From Candidatus Pelagibacter sp. (GTDB lineage Bacteria > Pseudomonadota > Alphaproteobacteria > Pelagibacterales > Pelagibacteraceae): DNA of 24,511 nt. The notes below the pieces were generated by a model. The model saw nothing but the letters and a program-made list of their open reading frames with translations, was not told the DNA's origin and searched no databases. Below are positions 7,667 through 15,765 of this stretch, piece after piece. The stretch is taken from positions 1 through 24,511 of the forward strand of contig JAOHCJ010000012.1 of NCBI GenBank assembly GCA_028095445.1, read 5' to 3'. Position 1 is the stretch's first letter, and every line of letters begins with the position of its first letter. A program made the position numbers and the translations under genes.

Positions 7667-7683
7667 TTTAGAATTATTTTAAT
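7667..7683. promoter_or_regulatory. Irr/ICE-like box upstream of the rubrerythrin promoter
   Basis: TTTAGAATTATTTTAAT matches 12 of the 14 fixed positions of the alphaproteobacterial iron control element as I recall it (TTTAGAA-N3-TTCTAAA). It lies immediately upstream of the predicted -35. A weaker copy (11 of 14) covers 7636-7652, overlapping the spacer and -10. Placement and the adjacent Irr-like gene support it; AT-rich composition is the main caveat. Confidence 0.42.
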
Positions 7684-7712
7684 GTAAATGTTAAGTTATT
7701 GAAATAATTGAA

Positions 7713-8144
7713 TTAATTTTGATTTTGATTATCAGTTGCAACTTTAATTAAAACTTCAACCGATTTTATTTTTTTTCCTGTGATATTTTTTTTTATATTT
7801 ATAGAATCAATTTCTTCATTACCACAGTCAATCAATTTATTTGTATCCTCATCAAAAAAATGGTGGTGCTCAGTTATGTTTGTATCAAAATAACTTTGAT
7901 CACTATTAATCGAAATTTCTTTCAAGTAACCTTTTTTTTTAAAAGCATGAACTGTATTGTACACCGTAGCTAAAGAAATTTTTTCACTTAGTTTATCTTC
8001 AATAATTTTTGTTAAATCGTTGATTGTGAAATGAAAGGTTGCCTCAGGAGAAAATAGGACTTCACAAATCTTTAACCTTTGTTTAGTGGGTCTTAAACCA
8101 GAATTTCTAAGTTTTTTTGTGTAAATATTTGTATTTTGTGTCAT
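7713..8144 (-). CDS. irr: Irr-like Fur-family transcriptional regulator
   Basis: A 143-residue Fur-family protein: an N-terminal winged helix ([16 protein letters not shown] and the recognition helix region [12 protein letters not shown]) and a C-terminal metal/dimerisation half. The HHH triplet at residues 93-95 in [17 protein letters not shown] is the Irr hallmark, unlike the HHDH of the second Fur protein in this window. Irr proteins respond to haem/iron status in alphaproteobacteria. No Cys-Pro haem-regulatory motif is present, as in many Irr proteins outside Bradyrhizobium. The irr-fabA-fabB-fabI neighbourhood is a known alphaproteobacterial arrangement and supports the name. Rubrerythrin follows on the same strand after a 103-bp gap that has its own predicted promoter. 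An Irr-box-like palindrome sits 2 bp upstream of the start codon, suggesting autoregulation. Confidence 0.8.
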   Translation of the reverse strand: MTQNTNIYTKKLRNSGLRPTKQRLKICEVLFSPEATFHFTINDLTKIIEDKLSEKISLATVYNTVHAFKKKGYLKEISINSDQSYFDTNITEHHHFFDEDTNKLIDCGNEEIDSINIKKNITGKKIKSVEVLIKVATDNQNQN

Positions 8145-8146
8145 TG

Positions 8147-8163
8147 TTTATAATAATTCTAAA
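8147..8163. promoter_or_regulatory. Irr/ICE-like box between irr and fabA
   Basis: Read on the minus strand, TTTAGAATTATTATAAA matches 13 of 14 fixed positions of the recalled Irr element TTTAGAA-N3-TTCTAAA. It lies just downstream of the predicted irr -10 (8179-8174), where a bound protein would block irr transcription. It is also where a -35 of a fabA promoter would fall if the TATAAT at 8176-8181 is used. Best regulatory-site candidate in the window. Confidence 0.5.
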
Positions 8164-8173
8164 CTATTTCTAT

Positions 8174-8181
8174 ATTATAAT
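8174..8181. promoter_or_regulatory. Overlapping divergent -10 elements for irr and fabA
   Basis: TATAAT occurs on the plus strand at 8176-8181 (towards fabA) and on the minus strand at 8179-8174 (towards irr), so the two divergent promoters would compete for the same few bases. The minus-strand element has a weak TTTAAT -35 at 8202-8197 with a 17-nt spacer. No good plus-strand -35 was found. The 71-bp gap leaves little other room. Confidence 0.42.
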
Positions 8182-8215
8182 CCTAATAAATCAAGTATTA
8201 AAGGTTCTTAAAATA

Positions 8216-8716
8216 ATGAAAAAAAACTCATTCACTTATGAAGAACTAATAAGCTGTGGAAATGGTGAGCTTTTTGGACCTGGTAATGCAAAATTACCTC
8301 TTCCCCCAATGCTTATGTTTGATAGAATAACAGAAATCAAGGACAATGGTGGTGAATTTAAAAAAGGTCTTATAAAGGCAGAGTTAGATATCAAAGATGA
8401 TCTTTGGTTTTTTGACTGTCATTTTAAAGGAGATCCCGTTATGCCTGGATGCTTAGGTTTAGATGCCATGTGGCAATTAGTTGGTTTTTATTTAGGTTGG
8501 CTAGGAAATCCTGGTAAAGGACGAGCATTAGGAGTGAGTACAGTGAAATTTACTGGTGAAGTTTTAAAAAGTGTAAAAAAAGCAACATATGTGATTGATA
8601 TGAAAAAAATTATGTCACCAGGAGGAACTTCAGTTGGGTTAGCTAATGGGTTATTGTTTGCTGATGACAAAAAAATATATTCAGCAGAAAATTTAAAAGT
8701 GGGGTTATTTAAATAA
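8216..8716 (+). CDS. fabA: 3-hydroxydecanoyl-ACP dehydratase/isomerase
   Basis: A 166-residue FabA that dehydrates 3-hydroxydecanoyl-ACP and isomerises the product to the cis-3 form, the branch point of anaerobic unsaturated fatty-acid synthesis. The active-site His69 is in [14 protein letters not shown] and the catalytic Asp83 in [19 protein letters not shown], nearly identical to the E. coli protein. The ATG at 8216 gives the family's N-terminus ([10 protein letters not shown]...GNGELFGPG). An open frame extends to 8117, but the extra 33 hydrophobic residues cross the irr start and promoters and are not credible. A weak AAGG lies about 12 nt upstream. The stop and the fabB start overlap as TAATG. 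Enzymatically complete. Confidence 0.96.
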   Translation: MKKNSFTYEELISCGNGELFGPGNAKLPLPPMLMFDRITEIKDNGGEFKKGLIKAELDIKDDLWFFDCHFKGDPVMPGCLGLDAMWQLVGFYLGWLGNPGKGRALGVSTVKFTGEVLKSVKKATYVIDMKKIMSPGGTSVGLANGLLFADDKKIYSAENLKVGLFK

Positions 8717-9927
8717 TGAGAAGAGTGGTTATTACAGGTTTGGGTATTGTTTCTTGTTTGGGAAATAATCAAGAAGAAGTTCATCAATCTCTTTTAAATT
8801 CAAAATCAGGAATTTCATATTCAGAAGAATATAAAGAACACAACTTAAAAAGTCATGTTCATGGTAAACCAAATATAAAACTTGAAGATCACATAGATAG
8901 AAAAACAATTAGATTTATGGGATCAGGATCGGCTTATAATTATATAGCAATGAAAGAAGCTATTAAAGATTCTGGATTAGAAGAAAGTGATGTTAGTAAT
9001 TTTAAAACTGGAATTGTAATGGGCTCTGGTGGTCCTTCGATTGAAAATGTAATTGTAGCAGCTGATAAAACTAGAGCTAAAACTCCAAAATTAATGGGAC
9101 CATTTATTGTTCCAAGAACTATGGCTAGTACTGCATCTGCAACCCTGGCTGTCCCTTTTAAAATTAAAGGAACTAATTATACGATGAGTTCTGCATGTGC
9201 CACTAGTGGACACTGTATTGGAAATTCTATGGAGTTAATCCAAATGGGAAAACAAGATATTGTTTTTGCAGGAGGTAGTGAAGAAATACACTGGGCTATG
9301 ACTGCTATGTTTGATGCAATGACAGCACTATCATCAAAATATAATGATAAACCTGAAACTGCATCAAGAGCATATGATAAAACAAGAGATGGTTTTGTAA
9401 TTGCTGGTGGTGGTGGAGTGTTGGTGCTTGAAGAATATGAACACGCTAAAGCTAGAGGTGCAAAAATATATGCTGAATTAACTGGTTATGGAGCAACTTC
9501 AGATGGATATGATATGGTAGCACCATCAGGAGAAGGAGCTGTGAGATGTATGCAAATGGCAATGGCTACTGCTAAAAATAAAATTGATTATATAAATACT
9601 CATGGAACATCAACACCAGTTGGTGATATTACAGAATTGAATGCTGTTAAAGGAGTTTTTGGAGACACAATTCCAAAAATTAGTTCAACAAAATCTTTAT
9701 CAGGTCATCCACTAGGAGCTGCTTCAGTTCATGAAGCAATCTATTGTTTAATAATGATGAAAAATAATTTCATTGCAGGATCAGCAAACATTAATGAAAT
9801 AGATGAAGAGGCTAAAAAATTCCCAATTGTTGCAAAAACAGAAACTGGAGCAACTTTAAATACAGTGATGTCTAATAGTTTTGGTTTTGGTGGAACTAAT
9901 GCCGCTTTAATTTTTGAGAAAGTATAA
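8716..9927 (+). CDS. fabB: 3-oxoacyl-ACP synthase I
   Basis: A 403-residue beta-ketoacyl-ACP synthase of the FabB type, which elongates the cis-3-decenoyl-ACP made by FabA and other acyl chains. The Cys-His-His triad is intact: nucleophile Cys161 in [13 protein letters not shown], His296 in [11 protein letters not shown] and His331 in [10 protein letters not shown]. The glycine-rich C-terminal [12 protein letters not shown] is present. The N-terminus [13 protein letters not shown] is typical. FabB rather than FabF is indicated by immediate linkage to fabA and by the sequence around the active-site Cys. It is the middle gene of the fabA-fabB-fabI operon, coupled to fabA by TAATG and 2 bp from fabI. 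Normal length. Confidence 0.95.
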   Translation: MRRVVITGLGIVSCLGNNQEEVHQSLLNSKSGISYSEEYKEHNLKSHVHGKPNIKLEDHIDRKTIRFMGSGSAYNYIAMKEAIKDSGLEESDVSNFKTGIVMGSGGPSIENVIVAADKTRAKTPKLMGPFIVPRTMASTASATLAVPFKIKGTNYTMSSACATSGHCIGNSMELIQMGKQDIVFAGGSEEIHWAMTAMFDAMTALSSKYNDKPETASRAYDKTRDGFVIAGGGGVLVLEEYEHAKARGAKIYAELTGYGATSDGYDMVAPSGEGAVRCMQMAMATAKNKIDYINTHGTSTPVGDITELNAVKGVFGDTIPKISSTKSLSGHPLGAASVHEAIYCLIMMKNNFIAGSANINEIDEEAKKFPIVAKTETGATLNTVMSNSFGFGGTNAALIFEKV

Positions 9928-9929
9928 TC

Positions 9930-10715
9930 ATGAGTTTGATGAAGGGTAAAAAAGGATTAATCATGGGCGTTGCTAACGAAAGATCTATCGCTTGGGGTAT
10001 TTCCCAAAAACTTGCTGAAGCTGGAGCTGAACTTGCCTTCACATATTTAGGTGACGCTTTAAAAAAAAGAGTTATTCCTTTGGCTGAAAAATTAAATTCT
10101 AAAACTACATTTAGTTGCGACGTTGAAAACAAAGAGGAAGTAATTAAACTTTTTCAAGATATTAAATCTGAATGGGGCCAAATTGATTTTGTTGTTCACG
10201 CTGTAGCATTTTCAGATAAATCAGAATTATCCGGTGAATATTTAAATACGACTAGAGAAAACTTTTTAAGAAGCATGTTAATTTCATGTTTTTCATTTAC
10301 AGAAGTTGCTAAAGAAGCTTCTAAAGTAATGAAAGAAGGTGGTAGCATGTTAACTTTAACTTATGAGTCTACTAAAGCTATTCCAAATTATAATGTAATG
10401 GGTGTTTGTAAATCAGCGTTAGAGGCAAGTGTTAAATATCTTGCAAGAGATTTAGGTGCTAAGGGCATGAGAGTAAATGCTATAAGTGCTGGACCTATTA
10501 AAACACTGGCAGCTTCTGCAATTGGAGATGCAAAATTCTTATACAAATGGAATGAAGATCATTCTTTCCTTAAAAGAAACGTAGATATCCATGATGTTGG
10601 TAATTCAGCATTATATCTATTAAGCGACCTTGCAAACGGTGTAACTGGTGAAATTCACTACGTAGATGCTGGATATAACAAGGTTGGGATGCCAGATCCT
10701 AAGAATATTACTTAA
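9930..10715 (+). CDS. fabI: Enoyl-ACP reductase (NADH), FabI type
   Basis: A 261-residue short-chain dehydrogenase-fold enoyl-ACP reductase, the final reduction in each fatty-acid elongation round and the target of triclosan-type inhibitors. The cofactor motif is GVANERSIAWGIS at about 13-25. The catalytic tyrosine Tyr145 is in LTLTYEST, and the Tyr154/Lys161 pair is in NYNVMGVCK, matching E. coli FabI spacing. The C-terminal HYVDAGYN is characteristic. The ATG at 9930 is used, with an alternative Met three residues in. It is the last gene of fabA-fabB-fabI; no canonical plus-strand terminator follows, only the hairpins of the convergent gap. Confidence 0.95.
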   Translation: MSLMKGKKGLIMGVANERSIAWGISQKLAEAGAELAFTYLGDALKKRVIPLAEKLNSKTTFSCDVENKEEVIKLFQDIKSEWGQIDFVVHAVAFSDKSELSGEYLNTTRENFLRSMLISCFSFTEVAKEASKVMKEGGSMLTLTYESTKAIPNYNVMGVCKSALEASVKYLARDLGAKGMRVNAISAGPIKTLAASAIGDAKFLYKWNEDHSFLKRNVDIHDVGNSALYLLSDLANGVTGEIHYVDAGYNKVGMPDPKNIT

Positions 10716-10745
10716 AATATAGTTAAATTTAGTTAAAAATATTAG

Positions 10746-10768
10746 GGGCGTTCTGTTGCCAGGTGCCC
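10746..10768. other. GC-rich imperfect hairpin after fabI
   Basis: GGGC (10746-10749) pairs with GCCC (10765-10768), and CTG (10753-10755) with CAG (10760-10762), around a TTGC loop and with an unpaired bulge between the two stems. It stands out from the AT-rich surroundings. On the plus strand it is followed by an A-run, not a T-run, so it is not a standard fabI terminator; it could be a 3'-end barrier to exonucleases. Confidence 0.4.
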
Positions 10769-10802
10769 AAAAAAAACCCCAGAACTTTCATTCCAGGGCT
10801 TT
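10769..10802 (-). terminator. pnp: Intrinsic terminator downstream of pnp
   Basis: Reading the minus strand, AGCCCTGGAA (10800-10791), a 6-base loop and TTCTGGGGTT (10784-10775) form a 10-bp stem with some G-U pairs, followed by an 8-T run ending at 10769. It sits about 20 bp after the pnp stop and ends the nusA-pnp operon. On the plus strand the same stem is followed only by a broken T-rich stretch, so it may act weakly for fabI as well. Confidence 0.75.
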
Positions 10803-10821
10803 AGAATTTTAATTTAAAGTA

Positions 10822-12894
10822 TTATTCAGCTGCTTGTTTCATAGAAAGTTTAACTTTACCTCTATCGAAACCAATCACTTTAACTTTTACTTCGTCGCCT
10901 TCTTTAACAACGTCAGTAACTTTTTCAACTCTTTTAGGAGCAAGTTCTGAGATATGAACAAGACCATCTTGTTTACCTAAAAAGTTAACAAATGCCCCAA
11001 ACTCCATAATCTTCATTACTTTACCTGAATAAATTTTATTAAGTTCAGCTTTTGCAGTGATGTCTTTAATCATTTGCATAGCAATGTTTCTAGACTCTTC
11101 ATCTGGAGCGGCAACAGTTACAACTCCTTCGTCATTCACATCAACTTTTGCACCTGATTTTTCAACGATCTCTCTAATTGTTGCGCCACCTTTTCCAATA
11201 ACAGCTGCGATATCTTTTTTATCAACAGTTACTTGTTCCATCTTTGGAGTATGTTGTCCAACATCGGCTCTTGACTCACTTAAAGCCTTATTCATTTCAC
11301 CTAAGATATGAATTCTTCCATCTTTAGCCTGCTTTAAAGCCTGCTCCATGATTTCAAAAGTAATACCAGTAATTTTAATATCCATTTGAAGTGAAGTAAT
11401 TCCATCTTTAGTTCCAGCAACTTTAAAGTCCATATCCCCTAAATGATCTTCATCACCTAAAATATCTGAAAGGACACTAAATTCATCACCTTCTTTAATC
11501 AAACCCATTGCAATACCTGCAACCGGTTCTTTAATCGGTACACCAGCATCCATTAATGCAAGAGAAGCCCCACAAACAGTAGCCATTGATGAAGAACCGT
11601 TAGATTCTGTAATCTCTGATACTATTCTAAAAGTATATGGAAATGCCTCTTTTGAAGGAAGAGAAGAGTTAATTGCTCTCCATGCTAATTTTCCATGACC
11701 AACTTCACGTCTTCCAGTTCCAATTCTTCCAGTTTCACCAACTGAAAAAGGAGGAAAGTTATAATGAAGCATAAATCTTTCTCTATGTTGTCCATCTAGA
11801 CTTTCTATTCTTTGTTCGTCATCGGATGTACCTAAAGTAGTGACTACAATTGCTTGTGTTTCACCTCTAGTAAATAACGCTGATCCATGAGTTCTTGGTA
11901 AAACACCAACTTCACATTCAATAGCTCTTACATCAGCTAAACCTCTACCATCAATTCTTTTTTTATTCTTAAGAATATCAGTTCTAACAATTTTCTTTTC
12001 AAGGTTTTTTAACTCATCACTAACATTAAAATCAGAATAATTTTCATTATCAGCAAAAAGCTGCTTGGCTTTTTCAGATATTTCTGAAATTTGATTTGAT
12101 CTATCTTGCTTATCTATTGTCCCAAAAGCTTTAGTTAAATCTTTAGTAAATTCACTCTCAAGTTTTTTCTTAACTTCAGATAAATCTTTCTTTTCAACAG
12201 TCCATTCTGGCTTTCTGCATTCTTTAGCTAACCCCTCAATCATTTTGATTACTGGAACAAAGCCTTCATGACCAAATTTAACCGCATCTAACATTATTTC
12301 TTCAGATAAACCTGATGTTTCTGACTCAACCATTAACACAGCATCTTTAGTTCCTGCTACAACTAAATCTAAAGTAGAGTTTTCTAATTCGGCTTTTGAT
12401 GGGTTAAGAATGTATTTACCATCAACATAACCAACTCTTGAAGCTCCTACAGGACCCATAAATGGCATTCCTGAAATAGCTAATGCTGCTGATGAAGCAG
12501 TGATAGCTAAGATATCTGGTTGGTTTTCTTTATCATATGAAATTACTGTTGGTAACAACTGAACCTCATTTTTAAATTCGCTAGGGAACAAAGGTCTGAT
12601 TGGTCTATCAATTAATCTTGATATTAATTGTTCACTTTCAGTTGGTCTTGCTTCTCTCTTAAAAAATCCACCTGGAATTTTACCACCTGCGTAATATTTT
12701 TCTTGGTAGTTTACTGATAGTGGAAAATAATCCATATCTGGATTCACTTTCTTTGCCCCTACCACTGTTGCTAAAATAACTGTTTCACCACATGAAGCGA
12801 TAATTGCTCCATCTGCTTGTCTTGCTACTTTACCTGTTTCTAAACTGATCTTCTTTCCTGCTACTTCAATTTCCTTCTTATATACTTTGAACAT
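10822..12894 (-). CDS. pnp: Polyribonucleotide nucleotidyltransferase (PNPase)
   Basis: A 690-residue trimeric 3'-5' phosphorolytic exoribonuclease that degrades RNA in the cytoplasm. It has two RNase PH-like cores. The second carries [27 protein letters not shown] and the catalytic-aspartate region [19 protein letters not shown] domain follows ([20 protein letters not shown]), then a C-terminal S1 domain ([20 protein letters not shown]...HISEL). Length is normal for the family, slightly shorter than E. coli. It starts 20 bp after rpsO with a good Shine-Dalgarno sequence (AGAAGGA), continues the classic rpsO-pnp arrangement and is followed by an intrinsic terminator. Confidence 0.97.
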   Translation of the reverse strand: MFKVYKKEIEVAGKKISLETGKVARQADGAIIASCGETVILATVVGAKKVNPDMDYFPLSVNYQEKYYAGGKIPGGFFKREARPTESEQLISRLIDRPIRPLFPSEFKNEVQLLPTVISYDKENQPDILAITASSAALAISGMPFMGPVGASRVGYVDGKYILNPSKAELENSTLDLVVAGTKDAVLMVESETSGLSEEIMLDAVKFGHEGFVPVIKMIEGLAKECRKPEWTVEKKDLSEVKKKLESEFTKDLTKAFGTIDKQDRSNQISEISEKAKQLFADNENYSDFNVSDELKNLEKKIVRTDILKNKKRIDGRGLADVRAIECEVGVLPRTHGSALFTRGETQAIVVTTLGTSDDEQRIESLDGQHRERFMLHYNFPPFSVGETGRIGTGRREVGHGKLAWRAINSSLPSKEAFPYTFRIVSEITESNGSSSMATVCGASLALMDAGVPIKEPVAGIAMGLIKEGDEFSVLSDILGDEDHLGDMDFKVAGTKDGITSLQMDIKITGITFEIMEQALKQAKDGRIHILGEMNKALSESRADVGQHTPKMEQVTVDKKDIAAVIGKGGATIREIVEKSGAKVDVNDEGVVTVAAPDEESRNIAMQMIKDITAKAELNKIYSGKVMKIMEFGAFVNFLGKQDGLVHISELAPKRVEKVTDVVKEGDEVKVKVIGFDRGKVKLSMKQAAE

Positions 12895-12914
12895 CTAATT
12901 CCATTTCCTTCTGT

Positions 12915-13163
12915 CTATTTTCTCAAATTCAACTTTGTTAATACATTTTTGTAAGAATCCATTTTATTTTTCTTTAAGTATTCTAACAATTTTTTTCTTC
13001 TATTTACTGCTCTCAACAACCCAACTGAAGAATGTTTATCTTTTTTAAATTCTTTAATATGTTTTGAAAGAGTTTCAATTTTGTCCGTTAATAATGCAAT
13101 TTGTACTTCAGAAGAACCAGTGTCCTTCTCATGCATTTTTAATTCCTCTGCTTTTTTCGTCAT
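12915..13163 (-). CDS. rpsO: 30S ribosomal protein S15
   Basis: An 82-residue S15, a primary 16S rRNA-binding protein of the small-subunit platform. The conserved KDTGSSEVQIALLTDKI, the HIKEFKKDKHSS loop and the GLLRAVNRRKKLLEYLKK helix are all present. It is about seven residues shorter than the usual 89-residue protein, entirely at the N-terminus (MTKKAEELKMHEKDTG). A Shine-Dalgarno sequence (AGGA) upstream of the ATG at 13163 supports this start. It lies between rbfA (13-bp gap) and pnp. truB, which commonly separates rbfA and rpsO, is not here. Confidence 0.96.
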   Translation of the reverse strand: MTKKAEELKMHEKDTGSSEVQIALLTDKIETLSKHIKEFKKDKHSSVGLLRAVNRRKKLLEYLKKNKMDSYKNVLTKLNLRK

Positions 13164-13176
13164 ACTGTTTTTTTTC

Positions 13177-13545
13177 CTATTTATTTGTTTGTTTTATTAA
13201 GTTTTCTATTTTTTCTGCATATTCAAAAGAGTCATCTTTAGCAAAAAGTATCTTGGGTAAATATTTCATAATTACTTTTTTAGATAAAACTTTTCTAATT
13301 AAAAAAGAATATTCTCTTAATTTTTTAATAACTTCTTCAGCATCTTTTCCCCCTAAGGGCAATACATATGCTTTTGCAATTTTAAGATCTTGACTCATTT
13401 TTACTTCCGTAACTGTAATAGTGTTAGTTTCTAAATTTGGGACCTTAGCCTCATTTCTAGAAAAAATCATGCCTAAAGATTGCTTAATCATCTCTCCAAC
13501 TCGCAATTGTCTCTGTGATACTGGTTTTCCTATTCTGTCAGCCAT
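13177..13545 (-). CDS. rbfA: Ribosome-binding factor A
   Basis: A 122-residue single KH-like-domain protein that binds the immature 30S subunit and aids 16S rRNA 5'-end maturation and cold adaptation. The family pattern is clear: an N-terminal SQRQLRVGEMIKQSLGMIF, the central TVTEVKMSQDLKIAKAYVLPLGG and the C-terminal IRKVLSKKVIMKYLPKILFAKDDS, in which KYLP-LxFxxD is the signature. Its ATG overlaps the infB stop by one base (TAATG). It is part of the nusA-infB-rbfA-rpsO-pnp transcription unit. Confidence 0.95.
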   Translation of the reverse strand: MADRIGKPVSQRQLRVGEMIKQSLGMIFSRNEAKVPNLETNTITVTEVKMSQDLKIAKAYVLPLGGKDAEEVIKKLREYSFLIRKVLSKKVIMKYLPKILFAKDDSFEYAEKIENLIKQTNK

Positions 13546-15755
13546 TATATCATTCTCTCAGTTGAAGTTGTCGTAAAAGATTCTATCGTATCGTCTTTTT
13601 TAAAATCAATAAAGTCTTTAAGAGTAATTCCACACTCCTGACCACTGTTAACCTGCTTAGCTTGATTTTTTTCTCTAAAAATGGTGCTTATTTTACCAGT
13701 ATAGACAATTGCTCCATCTCGGATCACTCTGGCTTCAGACCCGCTAGTTATTTCTCCTTCTATAACTTTAGAACCAGCAACTTTACCAGTCCCTGAAACT
13801 TTAAAAATTTCTAAAATTTGAGCAGTTCCAGTAACTGTTTCTTTCACATCAGGGGTAAGTAATCCTGACATTTTTTGTTTTATATGGTCTAAAACTTCAT
13901 AAATAATATTGTATGATGAAATACTTATCTTTTCATTCTCTGCTAATTTTTTTGCTTCTTTGCTAGGTTTAACATTAAATGCAATTAAAACAGCATTCGA
14001 TGCTTTTGCCAAAGTCACATCTGTTTCAGTTACCATTCCAATATCAGATAAAATAATCTTAGGTTTAACTTCATCGTGAGTTATTTGACTAATGGCACCT
14101 TTTATTGCTTCAGATGAACCATGAACATCTGACTTTACAATTATATTTAATTCTTCTGTAGATTTATCTGCAAAAGCTGAGTCTTGTGTTGCAAAAGTCA
14201 AAAGATTTTTTCCATCTTTTGTTTCTTCAGCTCTATTTTCACTTAATGTTTTTGCTTCTTTTTCAGAGTCAAGAACAATAAAATCATCTCCAGATTTTGC
14301 TGCTCCATTTATTCCTAAAATTTCTACAGGCGATGCTGGCGGTGCTTCATTAATATTTTCACCCCTATCATTAATTAATGCTCTTACTTTTCCCCACTTT
14401 AAACCACTTACAAAAAAATCACCTTTTTTAATTGTCCCAGAAGTTACTACAACTGTTGCTACTGGTCCTCTTCCAACATCTATTTTTGATTCCAAAACAA
14501 TGCCTGTTGCTTTAGACTCAAAATCAGTTTTTAAATCTAAAATTTCTGCTTGCAATAATATTGATTCAACTAACTTATCTAAATTTTTTTTTGTTTTAGC
14601 AGAAATTTCAACCATTAAAGTGTCTCCTGATAAATCTTCTGCAATGAGTTCATACTCCAAAAGCTGATTTTTAATTTTTTGTGGGTCTGAGTCTGGTAAA
14701 TCGCATTTATTAATTGCTACAACAATTGGAACTTTTGCAGCTTTTGCGTGTTTAATAGATTCAATAGTTTGAGGTTTAACACCATCATCCGCAGCAACAA
14801 CTAATACCACAACGTCTGTTAGCTTTGATCCTCTAGCTCTCATCTCTGTGAATGCAGCATGACCTGGTGTATCTATAAATGTAATTTTATTTGATTTATG
14901 TTCTATTTGATAAGCACCTATATGTTGAGTTATTCCCCCAAATTCACCCGAAACAACATTCGCACTTCTAAGAACATCAAGCACTGAAGTTTTACCGTGA
15001 TCAACATGACCCATTACAGTCACTATTGGTGGCCTATTTTTTAGGTTTTCTGATCTAGTTTCTTTTATTTTTTTAATAATTTCTTCTGCTTTGGTTTCCC
15101 TTATCGGGTTGTGACCAAACTCCTTTACTAAATACTCTGCTGTATCAGCGGCTAGTGTTTGATTGATGGTTACAGTCACTCCCATACCAAATAAATGTTT
15201 TATAACATTGTTAGATTGTTCTGCCATTCTATTTGCCAGCTCTCTAACAGTAATAGCCTCAGGAATGTTTACATCTCTCTTTATAGGTTTTAAGTTTTCT
15301 TTAATCTCTTCCTTAGTAAGTTCTCTATTTTCTTTTAACTTAGCTCTTTTCAATGAGGCCATACTTCTTGACCTTGCTTCGATCTCATCGCTTAATGCTC
15401 TTGAAACTGTAAGTTTTAATTCTCTTTTTTTTGTACCAGATTTTCCTTTATCTCCAGATTCACCTTTAAGTCTTCTTGTTGCTCTTTGCTCAGCCAATTT
15501 ACGTTTTTCATAATCATTAGTAATTGAAGAAGAGGGTTTTGGTGTTAATGTTGCTCTAGGAGTAAAATTTCCTGTTGTAGTTACTGGCTTAGGTCTTGTA
15601 CTGCTCGGCCTGCTAAAGTTACCTCTTGGGGAAAATTTATTAGATTTTCTTTCAATTACAACTGAGTTTTTACTTTGAGTTTTTGCTAATTCTATATTTT
15701 CTATAGATTTTTTGGCTATGCCAGAAAGTGTTAATTTTGTTTTTTTGCTGTCCAT
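13545..15755 (-). CDS. infB: Translation initiation factor IF-2
   Basis: A 736-residue GTPase that brings fMet-tRNA to the 30S subunit and promotes subunit joining. It has a basic, Ser/Thr/Pro-rich low-complexity N-terminus (about residues 1-160), then an IF2-N-type domain (PEAITVRELANRMAEQSNNV). The G domain starts near residue 249 with GHVDHGKT (G1), then DTPGHAAF (G3) and NKCD (G4). Domains II-IV follow, with the DVHGSSEAIKGAI region and the C-terminal ECGITLKDFIDFKKDD fMet-tRNA-binding part. It is shorter than E. coli IF2 because of a compact N-terminus, in line with a streamlined genome. It starts 10 bp after nusA; ylxR, often found between the two, is absent. Complete. Confidence 0.97.
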   Translation of the reverse strand: MDSKKTKLTLSGIAKKSIENIELAKTQSKNSVVIERKSNKFSPRGNFSRPSSTRPKPVTTTGNFTPRATLTPKPSSSITNDYEKRKLAEQRATRRLKGESGDKGKSGTKKRELKLTVSRALSDEIEARSRSMASLKRAKLKENRELTKEEIKENLKPIKRDVNIPEAITVRELANRMAEQSNNVIKHLFGMGVTVTINQTLAADTAEYLVKEFGHNPIRETKAEEIIKKIKETRSENLKNRPPIVTVMGHVDHGKTSVLDVLRSANVVSGEFGGITQHIGAYQIEHKSNKITFIDTPGHAAFTEMRARGSKLTDVVVLVVAADDGVKPQTIESIKHAKAAKVPIVVAINKCDLPDSDPQKIKNQLLEYELIAEDLSGDTLMVEISAKTKKNLDKLVESILLQAEILDLKTDFESKATGIVLESKIDVGRGPVATVVVTSGTIKKGDFFVSGLKWGKVRALINDRGENINEAPPASPVEILGINGAAKSGDDFIVLDSEKEAKTLSENRAEETKDGKNLLTFATQDSAFADKSTEELNIIVKSDVHGSSEAIKGAISQITHDEVKPKIILSDIGMVTETDVTLAKASNAVLIAFNVKPSKEAKKLAENEKISISSYNIIYEVLDHIKQKMSGLLTPDVKETVTGTAQILEIFKVSGTGKVAGSKVIEGEITSGSEARVIRDGAIVYTGKISTIFREKNQAKQVNSGQECGITLKDFIDFKKDDTIESFTTTSTERMI

Positions 15756-15765
15756 ATTTCATTAC

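Noticed and set aside
8117..8215. N-terminal extension of fabA giving a 199-residue protein with a hydrophobic leader
   Set aside because: The added 33 residues overlap the irr start codon and both divergent promoters, while the ATG at 8216 matches the FabA family N-terminus and length.
10746..10768. Remnant of the SRP (4.5S) RNA gene
   Set aside because: Only a short stretch resembles it and the conserved GGAAGGAAGCAG-type core is missing; kept as an unexplained hairpin only.
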